A DNA stretch of 64,000 nucleotides from Arcicella aurantiaca (GCF_003148625.1 NZ_QGGO01000020.1:40030-104029); one strand, 5' to 3'. Numbered from the stretch's first letter, positions 44,535-55,078 are shown. Notes: a model not told the origin generated them from the sequence alone. A program made the numbers and translations.

Positions 44535-45235
44535 GCGTTTGGTTTTATGCGTTGTCGTTCCCAAGTTACCCCCGACCGTAATATTCCCGCTGGATTTCCT
44601 CCAATGACACAGCCTTCTTCCAGAAAACTTTTAATTACAAGACTTCGAGTACCTACAATATTGTTATTTCCTATTTTAACGCCCTTCAAAATGGAGCAAT
44701 GTGACGCCACCCAAACGTGATTGCCAATAATTACGGATTTGGCATAGTTGGTGCGTTGATTGGTGCTTGCGTCAAGAATTGAATGAGAATCTCCCGTTCT
44801 TACGTCAATGTCATAGGCAAACATACAATCTTCGCCAATAATTATTTCAGAATTATCTTCTGTGGCTGCTAAATGGACATTTTCAAAAGTAGTTTTATCG
44901 CCCACGACTATTGAACAATTATTATCTTCAATCCAAATTTCGCCTCCCCGTACAAAAGACACTCTATCGCCAATCACAATTTTATTATGGCTTCCAGAAA
45001 TGAATATTTTAACATTTTTAAATTCAGAACACTCCCCTACTATCAACTCATTGTTATGCCCAATAATTTCTAAAACACAATTATGAAAATTACTTAAAAA
45101 TGAAATCTGACTTTTATTATTTTTCCCGATGATATTCTTCTTTAAGGTTGATACCACCTGCTTTTTCCTGACGAACCAAAAGAGTTGAAATAGCTTTTTG
45201 TTACTTTTTATGAAATTTTTGAGCTTCGTCTTCAT
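44531..45235 (-). CDS. Left-handed beta-helix acyltransferase
   Basis: A 234-residue hexapeptide-repeat protein. Repeated I/V-x-G-x-x motifs (IIGHNNELIVGECSEF, IVIGDRVSFV, IVVGDKTTF) form the beta-helix, and VWVASHCSILKGVKIGNNNIVGTRSLV with CVIGGNPAGIL is the acetyl-CoA-binding end. It likely O-acetylates a capsule sugar. The N-terminal 40 residues are basic and helical. Confidence 0.87.
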   Translation of the reverse strand: MKTKLKNFIKSNKKLFQLFWFVRKKQVVSTLKKNIIGKNNKSQISFLSNFHNCVLEIIGHNNELIVGECSEFKNVKIFISGSHNKIVIGDRVSFVRGGEIWIEDNNCSIVVGDKTTFENVHLAATEDNSEIIIGEDCMFAYDIDVRTGDSHSILDASTNQRTNYAKSVIIGNHVWVASHCSILKGVKIGNNNIVGTRSLVIKSFLEEGCVIGGNPAGILRSGVTWERQRIKPNA

Positions 45236-45388
45236 AGGAAATCAGGTTGTTGAATTGGTATTAACTAATATAATGATTCACAAAATAGCACCTCTTGTTG
45301 TTTGAAATCGGAAGTCTATAAGTACATTTTAGTTTAAAAATATATTTTTAATGTATTGATTATTAGTTGTTTGTAAAATTTTTGGCTC

Positions 45389-45433
45389 AACTTCCCGAAA
45401 GTTTAACCCCTAACGGAGTTATTTCGGGAAGTT
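45389..45433. repeat. Family B hairpin (B4)
   Basis: AACTTCCCGAAAGTT (45389-45403) and the opposed TTTCGGGAAGTT (45422-45433) around a 17-base centre. The terminal TACACTGTTTAATAA repeats seen in the longer copies are absent. It lies downstream of the acyltransferase gene at 45460. Confidence 0.7.
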
Positions 45434-45459
45434 CCAATTCCAATAAGTTATGTCATACT

Positions 45460-46506
45460 TTATATGAGTTTATATTTACCTGTTAGTATTGGAACATAAT
45501 GGTTAATTATATAAATACACGGTATGATTAATATCAAACAAACAGCTCCTTTTAAAACGGGCAAAAACGTATATAAAATTGATGATGTTTCTAAATTCAA
45601 ATAAGAAAATACCTTTGTGGCAAATGAAATAGCATTGAGATGAATGGGATAAAAAATTAACGAGTTCTTACTGAGATATTCAAATACCTGAAAGTTGCCC
45701 TTGTCAGTTATGCCAAATATGAGATTTGAAAAGCCAATAATCCCAAAAATTGCTCCAAAATAACTAATTGCATAATTGCCGTACTCATTGATAAACATTA
45801 AAAACTCCGAATTGTAATGAGCCGCCAAAATGACCCCAACAAATCCTATTAGACTTATTCCTAATTGAAATCCTAACTTTTGGTGATGGAAATACTCTAT
45901 AATTGGTCTTGAATAATAGCCAAGAGCCATAAAAGCCGTTGCCATCAACGAAATATCAATGGTAAATGGTAATCTAACCCTAATGATTTGATGCAAAATG
46001 TATGATACCAAAACCAAGAAAACAGAAATTGCCAAATAAATAATTTTCGTGCCATTGAAAATACCTTTACTAACTATACGCATAATAAACCAAAATAGTA
46101 ACTCTGAAATAAACATACACGGAAAGAACCAAAACAAATTGGTGATTCCGATATATTCTGGAGATTCTAAACACAGAATAATATTTCTGAAAGCATAATA
46201 AAAATTGATTTGATAAACGTGTTCAAGGTTCATTATCAGAAATAACTTTTGGACAGAAAAAGCGGTCAATAAATTGATAAATTCAAACCCCAAATAGGGA
46301 ACGATTAATCTGTTAAATTTCTTTTTGAAAAAAATCGTAAAATCTTCGTCTTGTTCTTTAAGGCTATGCAAATAACCAGATATTACAAAAAACATCGGCA
46401 TGTGAAACACCAATATATAAGTTGGCAATACACCCAGATGATGTAAAAATACCAAGAGCATGGTTGCCCCCCGAAGTGCCTCAATATAGTCTAATTTTCT
46501 TTTCAT
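45460..46506 (-). CDS. Acyltransferase family 3 membrane protein
   Basis: A 348-residue integral membrane acyltransferase with about ten helices. Family motifs are LDYIEALRGATMLLVFLHH near the N-terminus (the catalytic-type histidine pair) and FHMPMFFVISGYL. It would O-acetylate or succinylate the capsule at the inner membrane. Its start overlaps the end of the polymerase gene by 26 bases, so the two are translationally linked. Confidence 0.88.
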   Translation of the reverse strand: MKRKLDYIEALRGATMLLVFLHHLGVLPTYILVFHMPMFFVISGYLHSLKEQDEDFTIFFKKKFNRLIVPYLGFEFINLLTAFSVQKLFLIMNLEHVYQINFYYAFRNIILCLESPEYIGITNLFWFFPCMFISELLFWFIMRIVSKGIFNGTKIIYLAISVFLVLVSYILHQIIRVRLPFTIDISLMATAFMALGYYSRPIIEYFHHQKLGFQLGISLIGFVGVILAAHYNSEFLMFINEYGNYAISYFGAIFGIIGFSNLIFGITDKGNFQVFEYLSKNSLIFYPIHLNAISFATKVFSYLNLETSSILYTFLPVLKGAVCLILIIPCIYIINHYVPILTGKYKLI

Positions 46507-47653
46507 TTTTTCGACGTTGTAACCAAAGTAGATAATGAGATAATTTATCCAGATTGTTTGCCAAATTTAATATCACAAAAAAACCAAAGAAGTAGAACCA
46601 CGATTCAGAAATTGACATGATTAAGGTGGTAAATAGAACAAAAGAAAAAAAACGGTTTAAACTGTTATGATTATGTTCGGGACTAAATATTTTTTTTGTC
46701 CCTGTCAAAAACATCATTACATAAATACAAAGCCCTAAAACTCCTCCCGAAAACAATAATTGAATCAGTCCATTGTCAATAATCATTGCCCCATAGCCCA
46801 TGCCGATAATCGGACTTTCATTAAAACCGTTAATGCCTATTTGCCAAATATTCGTTCTGCCAGTCATGGTAATGTCTTTTTCAAGAATATCCACGATAAG
46901 GAAATAGAAATAATTTTGAATGTTAAAAAATGTAAGTCCAATAATTAAAAAAACAGCAAATATGATTAGATAAGCATACTTTATCGTTTTTTCAATGGGT
47001 GTTCCGTAAAAGATAAAAATGTAAGCCAAAATTAAAACGATGCCTACTAATGAGGTCGCCGACCAAATTTTTATGGCAGTTAATAAGACCACCGCATACA
47101 ATATCATGGAATAATAATTATACTTATTTTTATGTAAAACCGAATACAGAAAGCTTACACACAATGCTGGAAAAAGGTACGAAGCCGTCAAATTATCACT
47201 TGAAATAAACGAAATCGCTTTTTCTTCTATTAAACTCTCCTCAGATTTAAAACCATGCAGGTAGTACATCAACAAGAGATTTACCGATAAAATGACGAAA
47301 TAATTAAAAAATAAAGCCTCAATGAGTAAGCGAAATTTTCTGTTTGCATAAATTTCAACGAGCATCGTAAAAACGATTACAGAAATAGAAAAAATTGAAA
47401 AATTCTCAATTTTTGAGTTATTTATCAGGGTAGAAATCAGTAATAAAAAAAAGAAAAAAAGTTGCAAAGATAAAAAGACTGATAGTTTATGAAAAGTACC
47501 TAAGTATTTGATAAAGATTAATATAGCAAAAAAAAATCGAATAAAATTTATCGTTGAATTTATCAGGTGCATATTATAAATATCAAAACCAGATGGTTTT
47601 AAAAAACTAAAAATTGCCAATATTAGAAAAAAATAGGAGTTAAAAAACTTCAT
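46481..47653 (-). CDS. O-antigen/capsule polymerase (Wzy-like)
   Basis: A 390-residue, very hydrophobic protein with about ten to twelve predicted helices and no enzymatic domain other than the Wzy_C-like periplasmic loop. GRTNIWQIGINGFNESPIIGMGYGAMIIDNGLIQLLFSGGVLGLCIY is the segment that marks O-antigen ligase/polymerase proteins. It would link repeat units into the chain in the periplasm. Low sequence conservation is normal for this family. Confidence 0.82.
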   Translation of the reverse strand: MKFFNSYFFLILAIFSFLKPSGFDIYNMHLINSTINFIRFFFAILIFIKYLGTFHKLSVFLSLQLFFFFLLLISTLINNSKIENFSIFSISVIVFTMLVEIYANRKFRLLIEALFFNYFVILSVNLLLMYYLHGFKSEESLIEEKAISFISSDNLTASYLFPALCVSFLYSVLHKNKYNYYSMILYAVVLLTAIKIWSATSLVGIVLILAYIFIFYGTPIEKTIKYAYLIIFAVFLIIGLTFFNIQNYFYFLIVDILEKDITMTGRTNIWQIGINGFNESPIIGMGYGAMIIDNGLIQLLFSGGVLGLCIYVMMFLTGTKKIFSPEHNHNSLNRFFSFVLFTTLIMSISESWFYFFGFFVILNLANNLDKLSHYLLWLQRRKNEKKIRLY

Positions 47654-47781
47654 CTGCTATTGCGTTTTATGAACTTGTTTAAACTTTTCTGTTAATCAGT
47701 TTTAAGAGGTAAAAATGTTATGCTGTCATTGCTAATCAAATCTATTTTATTTTAAAATTCAGCTAATACCTTCCAAATAAA

Positions 47782-48756
47782 TTACCAATAACAGGCATCT
47801 TCAACAGAATCGGCATTGGGCGGTTTATATTCCGATGAAGGTTTAACCCAATGTTCATTCATAAGATTGAGGTAAAAGTTTGGGTCTAATCCCCATTTAA
47901 TGGCATAATTTGGGTCTTCCCATCTTTTGCCCATAATACCAAATAATAATTGTAAAGCACCGCCCAAATGCACCGCCTTTTTACCTGTACTTTTTATATA
48001 AGCTGCTAAGGCAAAACCATACGCTCCACAGCCAATTAAGCAAACATCATAGTCCTGTTTATCAATCTCCGATTTCATCCAGTTTAAAGCCTCGAACCAA
48101 TCTTTAAATTTTGTGCCACCACCAAGACTTTGCACCGCACAAATTGTTTTAAGCTCGAAATCAGGAAGTACATCTTGATTTTTAAATAATACTCTCCTTT
48201 TTTCATACTGATACTCAATTAAACTCGCAAAAGGATGAATTACCAACACTTTTTTGTTTTTTAGTACACTTGTCCAAGGTTGAGTAGCGATGTACGGTTC
48301 AAGACTGATTAAGCTTATTTTTTTTACGTTATGCAAAAGATTTTCGACGAATCTTTCTTCGGGAACCCAACTTCCTAAAATATCAAGTTGAGAAATGTCC
48401 AATTTCATCTGTTCACAAAATAGTGTAAGATTATCAATTGTTGGCGGATAAAAACCACTCCAATTTTGCATTTGAAGCATTATATTCTCATTCCACCACC
48501 AATCATAAATATCTCCTTTGATGTATCCAATTATATCTTTATTCGCTTTTCGGATACTTAAATAATTGAGAAATTGATTTAATTCAGTACCTCCAAATCG
48601 TGAAATCATACATGGAGCATCACTTTGCAAAGTGTTCATAATCATTTGTGCAGCCTCATCATGACCATCAATTATTCGGTGATGAGTCACTTTGCCAAAC
48701 AAGCTTGAATAGGCTCTTCGCAAAAATTTAAGTCCAAGAATAAAAACAACATTCAT
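47782..48756 (-). CDS. GT-D fold-type glycosyltransferase
   Basis: A 324-residue protein. CMISRFGGTELNQFLNYL near the N-terminus (with the E residue) and DVCLIGCGAYGFALAAYIKSTGKKAVHLGGALQLLFGIMGKRW near the C-terminus are typical of the GT-D-like glycosyltransferase domain found in capsule loci. The substrate is unknown. It overlaps the preceding glycosyltransferase by 4 bases. Confidence 0.75.
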   Translation of the reverse strand: MNVVFILGLKFLRRAYSSLFGKVTHHRIIDGHDEAAQMIMNTLQSDAPCMISRFGGTELNQFLNYLSIRKANKDIIGYIKGDIYDWWWNENIMLQMQNWSGFYPPTIDNLTLFCEQMKLDISQLDILGSWVPEERFVENLLHNVKKISLISLEPYIATQPWTSVLKNKKVLVIHPFASLIEYQYEKRRVLFKNQDVLPDFELKTICAVQSLGGGTKFKDWFEALNWMKSEIDKQDYDVCLIGCGAYGFALAAYIKSTGKKAVHLGGALQLLFGIMGKRWEDPNYAIKWGLDPNFYLNLMNEHWVKPSSEYKPPNADSVEDACYW

Positions 48757-49595
48757 TCAATTTCACGTTTTAGTTTTCTTAACTCGATTAGATTTCTGAA
48801 AATTTTAGGTATTTTTTTTAGCCGATATTCCACCCTTTTTTTAAGAGCTTTCTGCGGAGCATTTTTTAAAAAACCTCTGACATTGTAGTCCATCGTTATT
48901 TTATGTTTTTCAAAGAGAGGAACAACATCTTCAAACCATTTGCCTTGTACAATACCCGTAAAAATGTACGGGATAATTTCAAAGTGATTTAGTTTTACAT
49001 AATTCTCATTCACCACATAATAATCATGACGCTGAATGGCTGAACGCATCGACCCAAATTCTTCAAATTCCCAAGCATCTTCATATTCTCTAATTAAATT
49101 TAATAACTCGCTTTTTCGCCAAAGTGCCGCCTGACACGAAACTCGATAACGTTGATGATAACGAACTTTGTCGAGATGCTCAAAATTTGAGGCTCCGTCT
49201 GCCATTACCGCTTGGTCAGTTAAATGAATACACGCCATTTCGGGGTTGGTTTGCATCAATTCAACAAAACCCTCTACAATTTCATTTTTGACAGGAGCTT
49301 TCAAAAAATAGTCTTCTTGGAGATAAAGAATTATCTCAGAATCTATGGCTTGTAAAGCCCATTTTAAACATTCACTCCAAGTATTTCTTTTACCTGATAC
49401 ATTTGTTTTATTGTGGTTGCTTACTTTTAAAGCCTTAATATTCAGTTCCTTAAAAGAATAGTCTTTAAATTCAGTATTTAAAAAAATATCTGCTTTACAA
49501 TTTTCCCAATATTTTGAAAAGAGCTGGAAAAATGGCTCCCAACAGTCTTCATAATTATCACAGGTATTTACCAAAATTGCGTAAGTTCTCATCAT
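48753..49595 (-). CDS. GT-A type glycosyltransferase
   Basis: A 280-residue protein. YAILVNTCDNYEDCWEPFFQLFSKYW at the N-terminus and EIILYLQEDYFLKAPV, with the acidic metal motif, mark a GT-A fold enzyme of the kind found in O-antigen and capsule loci. It starts 4 bases inside the preceding acyltransferase gene and overlaps the GT-D gene downstream, so the three are coupled. Confidence 0.8.
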   Translation of the reverse strand: MMRTYAILVNTCDNYEDCWEPFFQLFSKYWENCKADIFLNTEFKDYSFKELNIKALKVSNHNKTNVSGKRNTWSECLKWALQAIDSEIILYLQEDYFLKAPVKNEIVEGFVELMQTNPEMACIHLTDQAVMADGASNFEHLDKVRYHQRYRVSCQAALWRKSELLNLIREYEDAWEFEEFGSMRSAIQRHDYYVVNENYVKLNHFEIIPYIFTGIVQGKWFEDVVPLFEKHKITMDYNVRGFLKNAPQKALKKRVEYRLKKIPKIFRNLIELRKLKREIE

Positions 49596-50536
49596 AATTT
49601 ATTGATATAGTTTAAAAATCGAAGAGACACTAAGTTTAATATTTTTGCACAGATAATTGAAATGAAAGTAAAAATGATAAAGTTTTTATTAAAAGAACTG
49701 AGCTTAAAAAAATCAATAATCCAAGGATGTACTAAATAAACTTCATAGCTTAATACCCCTAAAATGGTTATCGTTTTTATTAAATATTGATTTTTGAAAG
49801 GATAATAATTCAATAAAAATATATTCAGTATAACAAGGGTAATATTGATGGTTATACAATAAAAAATTTCTCTAATAATCATAAATTTCACATGATTGAT
49901 ACCCAAGAATGCAATCAACATTATTATTCCATATAGCAATAGAATCCAATATTTATCCTTTAGTTTTTCAGCAATGTCTTTTCTGAATAAAGCATAAAAA
50001 CAACCCATCGGAAATGCCATGATTGCATTTACGTATGGACTTGGGAGTTTCACTACAAACCAAGCCAAGTACACATAACCTATGGTAAAGCCAAAAATCC
50101 ACAGACTTTTCTCAATTTTTGTCTTTCCTAAGTTGAATGAAGCCAGAAAAAACAAATAAAATAGTAGAATCACTTGCACAAACCAATTATCAAAAGTTCG
50201 ATATAAAAGGGTGTTTATCGAGAAATTTAAAGTGAATATTCCGCATAAAATTGTATAAAGGAATCCATTTACAATCAGCAAAGGCATGAGAACTCTTAAA
50301 AAACGCTGTTTTATGAATGACCAATTTGATGTACTTTTCAGTAAAGTTGATTCCATCAGACCGTATCCAGAAAGGAAAAAAAAGATAGAAACCGCAATAC
50401 AACCCGGAAATAAAATAATACTAAAAGCCTGACCCAAAGGAAAACTCTGGTCGTAATGACAAACCATGATTTGTAATATTGAAACGAACTTCAATAATGA
50501 TGATAAATTGAGGTCTATTTGTCCTTCATTTTTCAT
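49592..50536 (-). CDS. Acyltransferase family 3 membrane protein
   Basis: A 314-residue membrane acyltransferase with about ten helices. [17 protein letters not shown] near the N-terminus has the family histidine, and [15 protein letters not shown] is the second conserved segment. It probably modifies the repeat unit or finished glycan with an acyl group. It overlaps its neighbours by 4 bases on each side. Confidence 0.83.
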   Translation of the reverse strand: MKNEGQIDLNLSSLLKFVSILQIMVCHYDQSFPLGQAFSIILFPGCIAVSIFFFLSGYGLMESTLLKSTSNWSFIKQRFLRVLMPLLIVNGFLYTILCGIFTLNFSINTLLYRTFDNWFVQVILLFYLFFLASFNLGKTKIEKSLWIFGFTIGYVYLAWFVVKLPSPYVNAIMAFPMGCFYALFRKDIAEKLKDKYWILLLYGIIMLIAFLGINHVKFMIIREIFYCITINITLVILNIFLLNYYPFKNQYLIKTITILGVLSYEVYLVHPWIIDFFKLSSFNKNFIIFTFISIICAKILNLVSLRFLNYINKL

Positions 50537-51057
50537 TTTCTGAAATTTATTTTTTTGACAACTTTACAAGGATTTCCCGCCGCAAATACCCCCGATGGTA
50601 TATCTTTAGTCACTACACTTCCTGCACCAACAACTGTATTATCGCCAATATTTACCCCCGGCAAAATGGTTACGTTAGACGTAATCCATACATTGTTGCC
50701 AATACGAACTGGAGAGGCAACCACCGTTGAAAAATCGTCAAATGAATGTGATGAGGTAATAATCATATTCCTAAATGAAAACGAACAGTTGTTGCCAATA
50801 TAAACGGGTGCATAAGCTAAAATATAAGTATCATTCAAACCAACGTTTTCGCCCATAAAAACATTGGGCGACGAACAATAAAACGAACTACTAAAGGTGG
50901 TAGAAATAGGAAAATTAAAAATTTGACAAAATATATTTTTGACCATTTTGTTATTCCTAATTATTGGAATTCGATTTACAAAAAGTAATAATCTTTGCAG
51001 GAAAGAGTTTTGAGGGCGTTTTGTCCCTCCTATTTCATATATAATATCTTCTTTCAT
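50533..51057 (-). CDS. Hexapeptide-repeat acetyltransferase (maltose/galactoside acetyltransferase-like)
   Basis: A 174-residue left-handed beta-helix acetyltransferase. [33 protein letters not shown] (catalytic-type His), [52 protein letters not shown] are the CoA and substrate site motifs. It O-acetylates a sugar in the cytoplasm. It sits between the flippase and the acyltransferase in the same operon. Confidence 0.9.
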   Translation of the reverse strand: MKEDIIYEIGGTKRPQNSFLQRLLLFVNRIPIIRNNKMVKNIFCQIFNFPISTTFSSSFYCSSPNVFMGENVGLNDTYILAYAPVYIGNNCSFSFRNMIITSSHSFDDFSTVVASPVRIGNNVWITSNVTILPGVNIGDNTVVGAGSVVTKDIPSGVFAAGNPCKVVKKINFRK

Positions 51058-51090
51058 GATTCAGTTATTTATGAAAATAAATCCTAACCC

Positions 51091-52644
51091 CTACTTATGG
51101 ATGTACTTGATTTTTGCCTTGAACATATTAAAAATGGAAAAAAATATTTTCTTTTCATTTTCATCAAAATATAGGATTGCAAAGGATATTAAAGTCATTG
51201 ATGTTGATAAAAAACACGCTCCTAATTTTAGGTATGATTCTGAAAAACAATTACTTATGGTATATCCTGCCAAAAAACTAACACCGCAAATAAGTAATGA
51301 CGGAAATAGTATTTTTGAAACGAAATCCTGAAAAACTAATCCGCAAAATTTTATGCAGTAATATATTTTTACGCCAGAGACTATCAAAACCATAAATATT
51401 ATGATTACCCAATAATACCAATATGGCGAAAACCCCAAATGAAATAAAACATATAAGGTTGGCATTGTTAATAAATCAAAAAAGGCAGTTATAAGATTTA
51501 GTTCTTTTATTGAGCCTATTGCAGACAGTGATGTACTAAATAGACTTGTCAATTGTTCAATGAGCGTTCTAATTAATTGGTATTGAAAAAAAATAATTGA
51601 CCATTCTGGAATTACGTTTAGCCAAAGTTTTAAAATGGTCGGAGCTTCAATGATTGACGGTATTGCAAAAAAAGAGAAAATGTAAAACGATAATTTACTT
51701 CCTGAAAATGAGTATTTTATCATACTTTCTCGATTGCTTTCTCCTTCTTTTTTAATAATAATCGGACTTACTGCTTTAATTAAGTTATTGGAAAAAGCCA
51801 TTAATTGTCCGTTTAGTTGTGCTGCCACACCTAATGCCGCATTTACTGTTGTTCCGAAAAAATGATTCATCACAATGCCATTGCCGTAATTGCCCAAAAG
51901 ACCAGAAGTTACGCCTAAAAAATTCCAGCCTGCGAAATTGGTCATCTCCTTCATTAACGAAAAATCCCAATTTTGAGCCACTGAAATGGAACATTCTGCA
52001 TATTTTTTATGGCAATATATTCTCATTACAATCATGATTATTAATGGAACACAAGACATCATCATTCCATAAATAATGAGTTTATCACCTGTATAATTTA
52101 CAACAACTATTGCCACTATAAGCTTTAATACTGATTCAATTATGCCAATAATGGAATAATAAAGCATATTTTCGTGGGCATTTAAAATGGCATCATACGG
52201 AACTGCCATAATGGTAAAAACGGTACTCACGATAAGACTTCCATATACCACTTTTGCAGCGAAAATTCGTTCGGTTGTAATATTTAATACGCCATTGAAG
52301 AATATATAACCTGTTAATAATAAGGCGATTCCAACTATAATGGCAATCCCAAAATGCAAAACCAGACTTATGTTAAAAACTTTCTTCTTTTTTTCTTGAT
52401 TGCCTTCGCCTTCACTAAAAGACATAAAACGTTGTGTTGCTCCAGCCATTGCCGTATTCAGAAATCCCAACATAGCAATGGCACCCCCTACAATATTAAA
52501 AATCCCGAAATCCGTCGTGCCAAGAGAATTAAGAATCAACCTTGTAGTATATAAGGAAATAAACATCGTTACTCCCATTTTTGCATATAAAAAAGCTGTA
52601 TTTTTAATTACCCTATTAGCTGTACTCATTTGTTTGGGATTCAA
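51091..52644 (-). CDS. wzx: Oligosaccharide flippase (Wzx-like)
   Basis: A 517-residue MATE/MOP-superfamily transporter with about 14 helices. The N-terminal TAFLYAKMGVTMFISLYTTRLILNSLG and the second-helix LGFLNTAMAGATQRFMS are typical of polysaccharide flippases. It moves the lipid-linked repeat unit across the inner membrane for the polymerase at 46481. A second Met at residue 6 could be the start. It lies 19 bp downstream of the Wzc gene. Confidence 0.92.
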   Translation of the reverse strand: MNPKQMSTANRVIKNTAFLYAKMGVTMFISLYTTRLILNSLGTTDFGIFNIVGGAIAMLGFLNTAMAGATQRFMSFSEGEGNQEKKKKVFNISLVLHFGIAIIVGIALLLTGYIFFNGVLNITTERIFAAKVVYGSLIVSTVFTIMAVPYDAILNAHENMLYYSIIGIIESVLKLIVAIVVVNYTGDKLIIYGMMMSCVPLIIMIVMRIYCHKKYAECSISVAQNWDFSLMKEMTNFAGWNFLGVTSGLLGNYGNGIVMNHFFGTTVNAALGVAAQLNGQLMAFSNNLIKAVSPIIIKKEGESNRESMIKYSFSGSKLSFYIFSFFAIPSIIEAPTILKLWLNVIPEWSIIFFQYQLIRTLIEQLTSLFSTSLSAIGSIKELNLITAFFDLLTMPTLYVLFHLGFSPYWYYWVIIIFMVLIVSGVKIYYCIKFCGLVFQDFVSKILFPSLLICGVSFLAGYTISNCFSESYLKLGACFLSTSMTLISFAILYFDENEKKIFFSIFNMFKAKIKYIHK

Positions 52645-52663
52645 TGGTAAAAAACGCCTTTAA

Positions 52664-54961
52664 TCAATAATAGCCATAACCGTATCCATAGCGATATTCC
52701 TGACTATTTTTGTAATTCACGCCATTGAAAATAACGTTCACTGATTTGAATTTATCAAAAAACTTAATGTCCGTTAATATTGCTAAATTTTGTTTTGGGG
52801 TTACTTCATGCCGAACTAAATAAAAACAGGCATCTACATAAGCTCCTAATATTAAAGAATCTGTTACTAAACCTACTGGAGGTGAGTCTATAAGCACATA
52901 GTCATACGTTTCTTTTAATTTATTGATAAGCTCTTCAATTCGTCCATTAGACAATAATTCGGCTGGATTTGGCGGTATAGGGCCACTTGCTAAAAGATAC
53001 AAGTTTTCAATTTTGGTTGACTGTATAATATCATTTTCATTAAGTTGCCCAACCAAATAATTGGATATTCCTCTATCTCTGGACATTCCTAAGTAGGCTG
53101 ATATTTTTGGTTTGCGTAAATCTAATTCTAATAATGCTACTTTTTTGCCGAGCGTAGCAATACTTGCTGCCAAGTTGATACTAACAAAACTTTTGCCTTC
53201 TCCACTTGTAGAAGAGGTGAAAATAAAAACTTTACTTTTTCCTTGATTTGTGGAAGCTCCCACATATTGTAAGTTTGTCCTTAAAATTCTAAATTGTTCC
53301 GCTAAAAAACTCCTACTTTTTAAGTCAATTACTGCATCTTGTATGCCTTTGGGTTTTAGTCCAATTTCTCCAAAAATTGATAAATTTGTGGCTTTTTCTA
53401 TGTCTTTTCTTGACTGAACTTTATCATTTAATATATCAATAATATTAATTAAAAATATTGGAATAGATAAACCACTCAATAAGGCAATAATAAGCACTAA
53501 TCTCTTATTGGGTTTAATTGGACCGGGCGACGAATAGGGAGAATCAATAACTCTACTGTCGGTAACGGTTGAGGCATACGACAGGGCAGTTTCTTCTCTT
53601 TTTTGCAACAACAATAAATACAAACTTTCTTTAATGCCTTGTTGGCGTTTAATGCTGACAAACTCTCTTTCTTTTTTAGGAATAGCACGTATTGATGACT
53701 CAAATCGGTTATTCAAATTTTGGAAACTTAATTTTGTAACTCCTAATCCCTTTTTCTGATTGGCTACGTTGTCGAGAATATCCTGTTTTAAAATCTTAAC
53801 TTGTGCTTTAATTGTTTGTAAAAAAGGGTTTTGAGGTTGTGTTGTTCTCGATGTTTTTTCTTGTTCTAATTCCAAGGTGTTGAGTTTTTCTAACAGACCA
53901 ATCAATACTGGGTCTGAAACCATAAGATTAGATGGTGCAACTCCTCTTTGGCTATTTTGTAAATACTGTTCAACACCTTCTAATACTTTTAGTTTTACAT
54001 CAACTTCATTGAGTTGCGTGTCATTCTCTTTTACTTTTTCTAAAAATAGATTTGCTTCTTCGCTCAAATCTGTAATGCCTTTTTGTGTTTTGTACGTTTC
54101 TACTTCGCCTTCTACGTCTTTCAATTCTTTACTTATTAAATGAAGTCTATCTTCAATAAAACGTAATGTATTGGTTGACTCAAGGTTTTTGTCCTCCAAG
54201 GCATTGTAAGAATATGCTTCTAAAAGTTTTCCCAAAATAGCTTTCCCCTTATCTGGTACTTCACTTTCCATACTGAGTTGTACCACCGTGCTTTTGGGGT
54301 TTAGTAAATCAACGTGCAAATTTTTAGATAAGGCTTCTACATAAGTTTCTTTTTTGGCAAATTTAATCTTGATGGTTTGTCCTATGGCTTTATGATTATT
54401 TTTTAGAAATACCCTAATTTTCCCATAAGGGCAATTGATAGATGATGAGTAATTGAATTTTCCTAAAGAGTTTTTTTCTTCATCTAACAACTCCATTTTT
54501 TTGCTGTCGAGCGTTATAATATATAATTCGTGGTTATAGGCTTGTTCGTTTAACAAGCTATAATTGATAATAATAGGCGATTTATTGAATAATTCGTTAT
54601 CCTTAAAATTTCCTTCAGAATAATACGAAACCGTCAGATTGAGGTCATCAACTACTTTTTCAAAAAGTGTTCTTGATTTTAGCACCTCCATTTCATTCTC
54701 TACAATTTTATTTGAACCAGAAATGTCCAACTCTTTCAACATTTCACTTGCACCGCCCATTCCTCCTTTTTTATCATCCTTAATTAAAAGAACAGAAGTA
54801 ACTTTATAGATGGTTGTAGAATATTGTAAGTATAAAAATGCCCCTGCAAAAGCGATTGCTAAGGCTATGACAAACCAATACCAATATCTGAGGTATTTTA
54901 ATAAAACTATTTTTAAATCAAAACCATCTTCAGATTCTTGAAAGAAATCAATGTTGTTCAT
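52664..54961 (-). CDS. wzc: Wzc-like polysaccharide co-polymerase and tyrosine autokinase
   Basis: A 765-residue two-domain protein. Residues 1-60 hold the first membrane helix and Wzz domain; a long coiled-coil periplasmic part follows; a GNVR-like region and the second helix (RLVLIIALLSGLSIPIF) lie near 495-515. The cytoplasmic BY-kinase has Walker A SSTSGEGKSFVSINLA, Walker A' LLELDLRKPKISAYL and Walker B VLIDSPPVGLVTD. The C-terminus ends in a seven-tyrosine cluster (EYRYGYGYGYY) that is autophosphorylated. It controls chain length and export with Wza; the PHP phosphatase at 38309 would reset it. Confidence 0.95.
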   Translation of the reverse strand: MNNIDFFQESEDGFDLKIVLLKYLRYWYWFVIALAIAFAGAFLYLQYSTTIYKVTSVLLIKDDKKGGMGGASEMLKELDISGSNKIVENEMEVLKSRTLFEKVVDDLNLTVSYYSEGNFKDNELFNKSPIIINYSLLNEQAYNHELYIITLDSKKMELLDEEKNSLGKFNYSSSINCPYGKIRVFLKNNHKAIGQTIKIKFAKKETYVEALSKNLHVDLLNPKSTVVQLSMESEVPDKGKAILGKLLEAYSYNALEDKNLESTNTLRFIEDRLHLISKELKDVEGEVETYKTQKGITDLSEEANLFLEKVKENDTQLNEVDVKLKVLEGVEQYLQNSQRGVAPSNLMVSDPVLIGLLEKLNTLELEQEKTSRTTQPQNPFLQTIKAQVKILKQDILDNVANQKKGLGVTKLSFQNLNNRFESSIRAIPKKEREFVSIKRQQGIKESLYLLLLQKREETALSYASTVTDSRVIDSPYSSPGPIKPNKRLVLIIALLSGLSIPIFLINIIDILNDKVQSRKDIEKATNLSIFGEIGLKPKGIQDAVIDLKSRSFLAEQFRILRTNLQYVGASTNQGKSKVFIFTSSTSGEGKSFVSINLAASIATLGKKVALLELDLRKPKISAYLGMSRDRGISNYLVGQLNENDIIQSTKIENLYLLASGPIPPNPAELLSNGRIEELINKLKETYDYVLIDSPPVGLVTDSLILGAYVDACFYLVRHEVTPKQNLAILTDIKFFDKFKSVNVIFNGVNYKNSQEYRYGYGYGYY

Positions 54962-55024
54962 TATTTTGCAGTAAGGGGACTAAAATTTGATTCGTTTAAT
55001 GATTTGGTATTTCGATTATCTCAA

Positions 55025-55078
55025 TAGACTTCCTGCGAAAGAGTTTTATGTCTTAGAAATATTTTCACAGGAAGTCTA
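55025..55078. repeat. Family A element, short form (A6), between wza and wzc
   Basis: TAGACTTCCTGCGAAAGAG and TTTTCACAGGAAGTCTA arms with an AT-rich centre, 54 bp. It lies in the 194-bp gap between the Wza and Wzc genes and so inside the capsule transcript if the genes are co-transcribed. Confidence 0.75.

Noticed and set aside
51056..51331. 91-codon plus-strand frame opposite the flippase gene end
   Set aside because: It is the shadow of the Wzx C-terminus; the minus-strand frame is a clear transporter.
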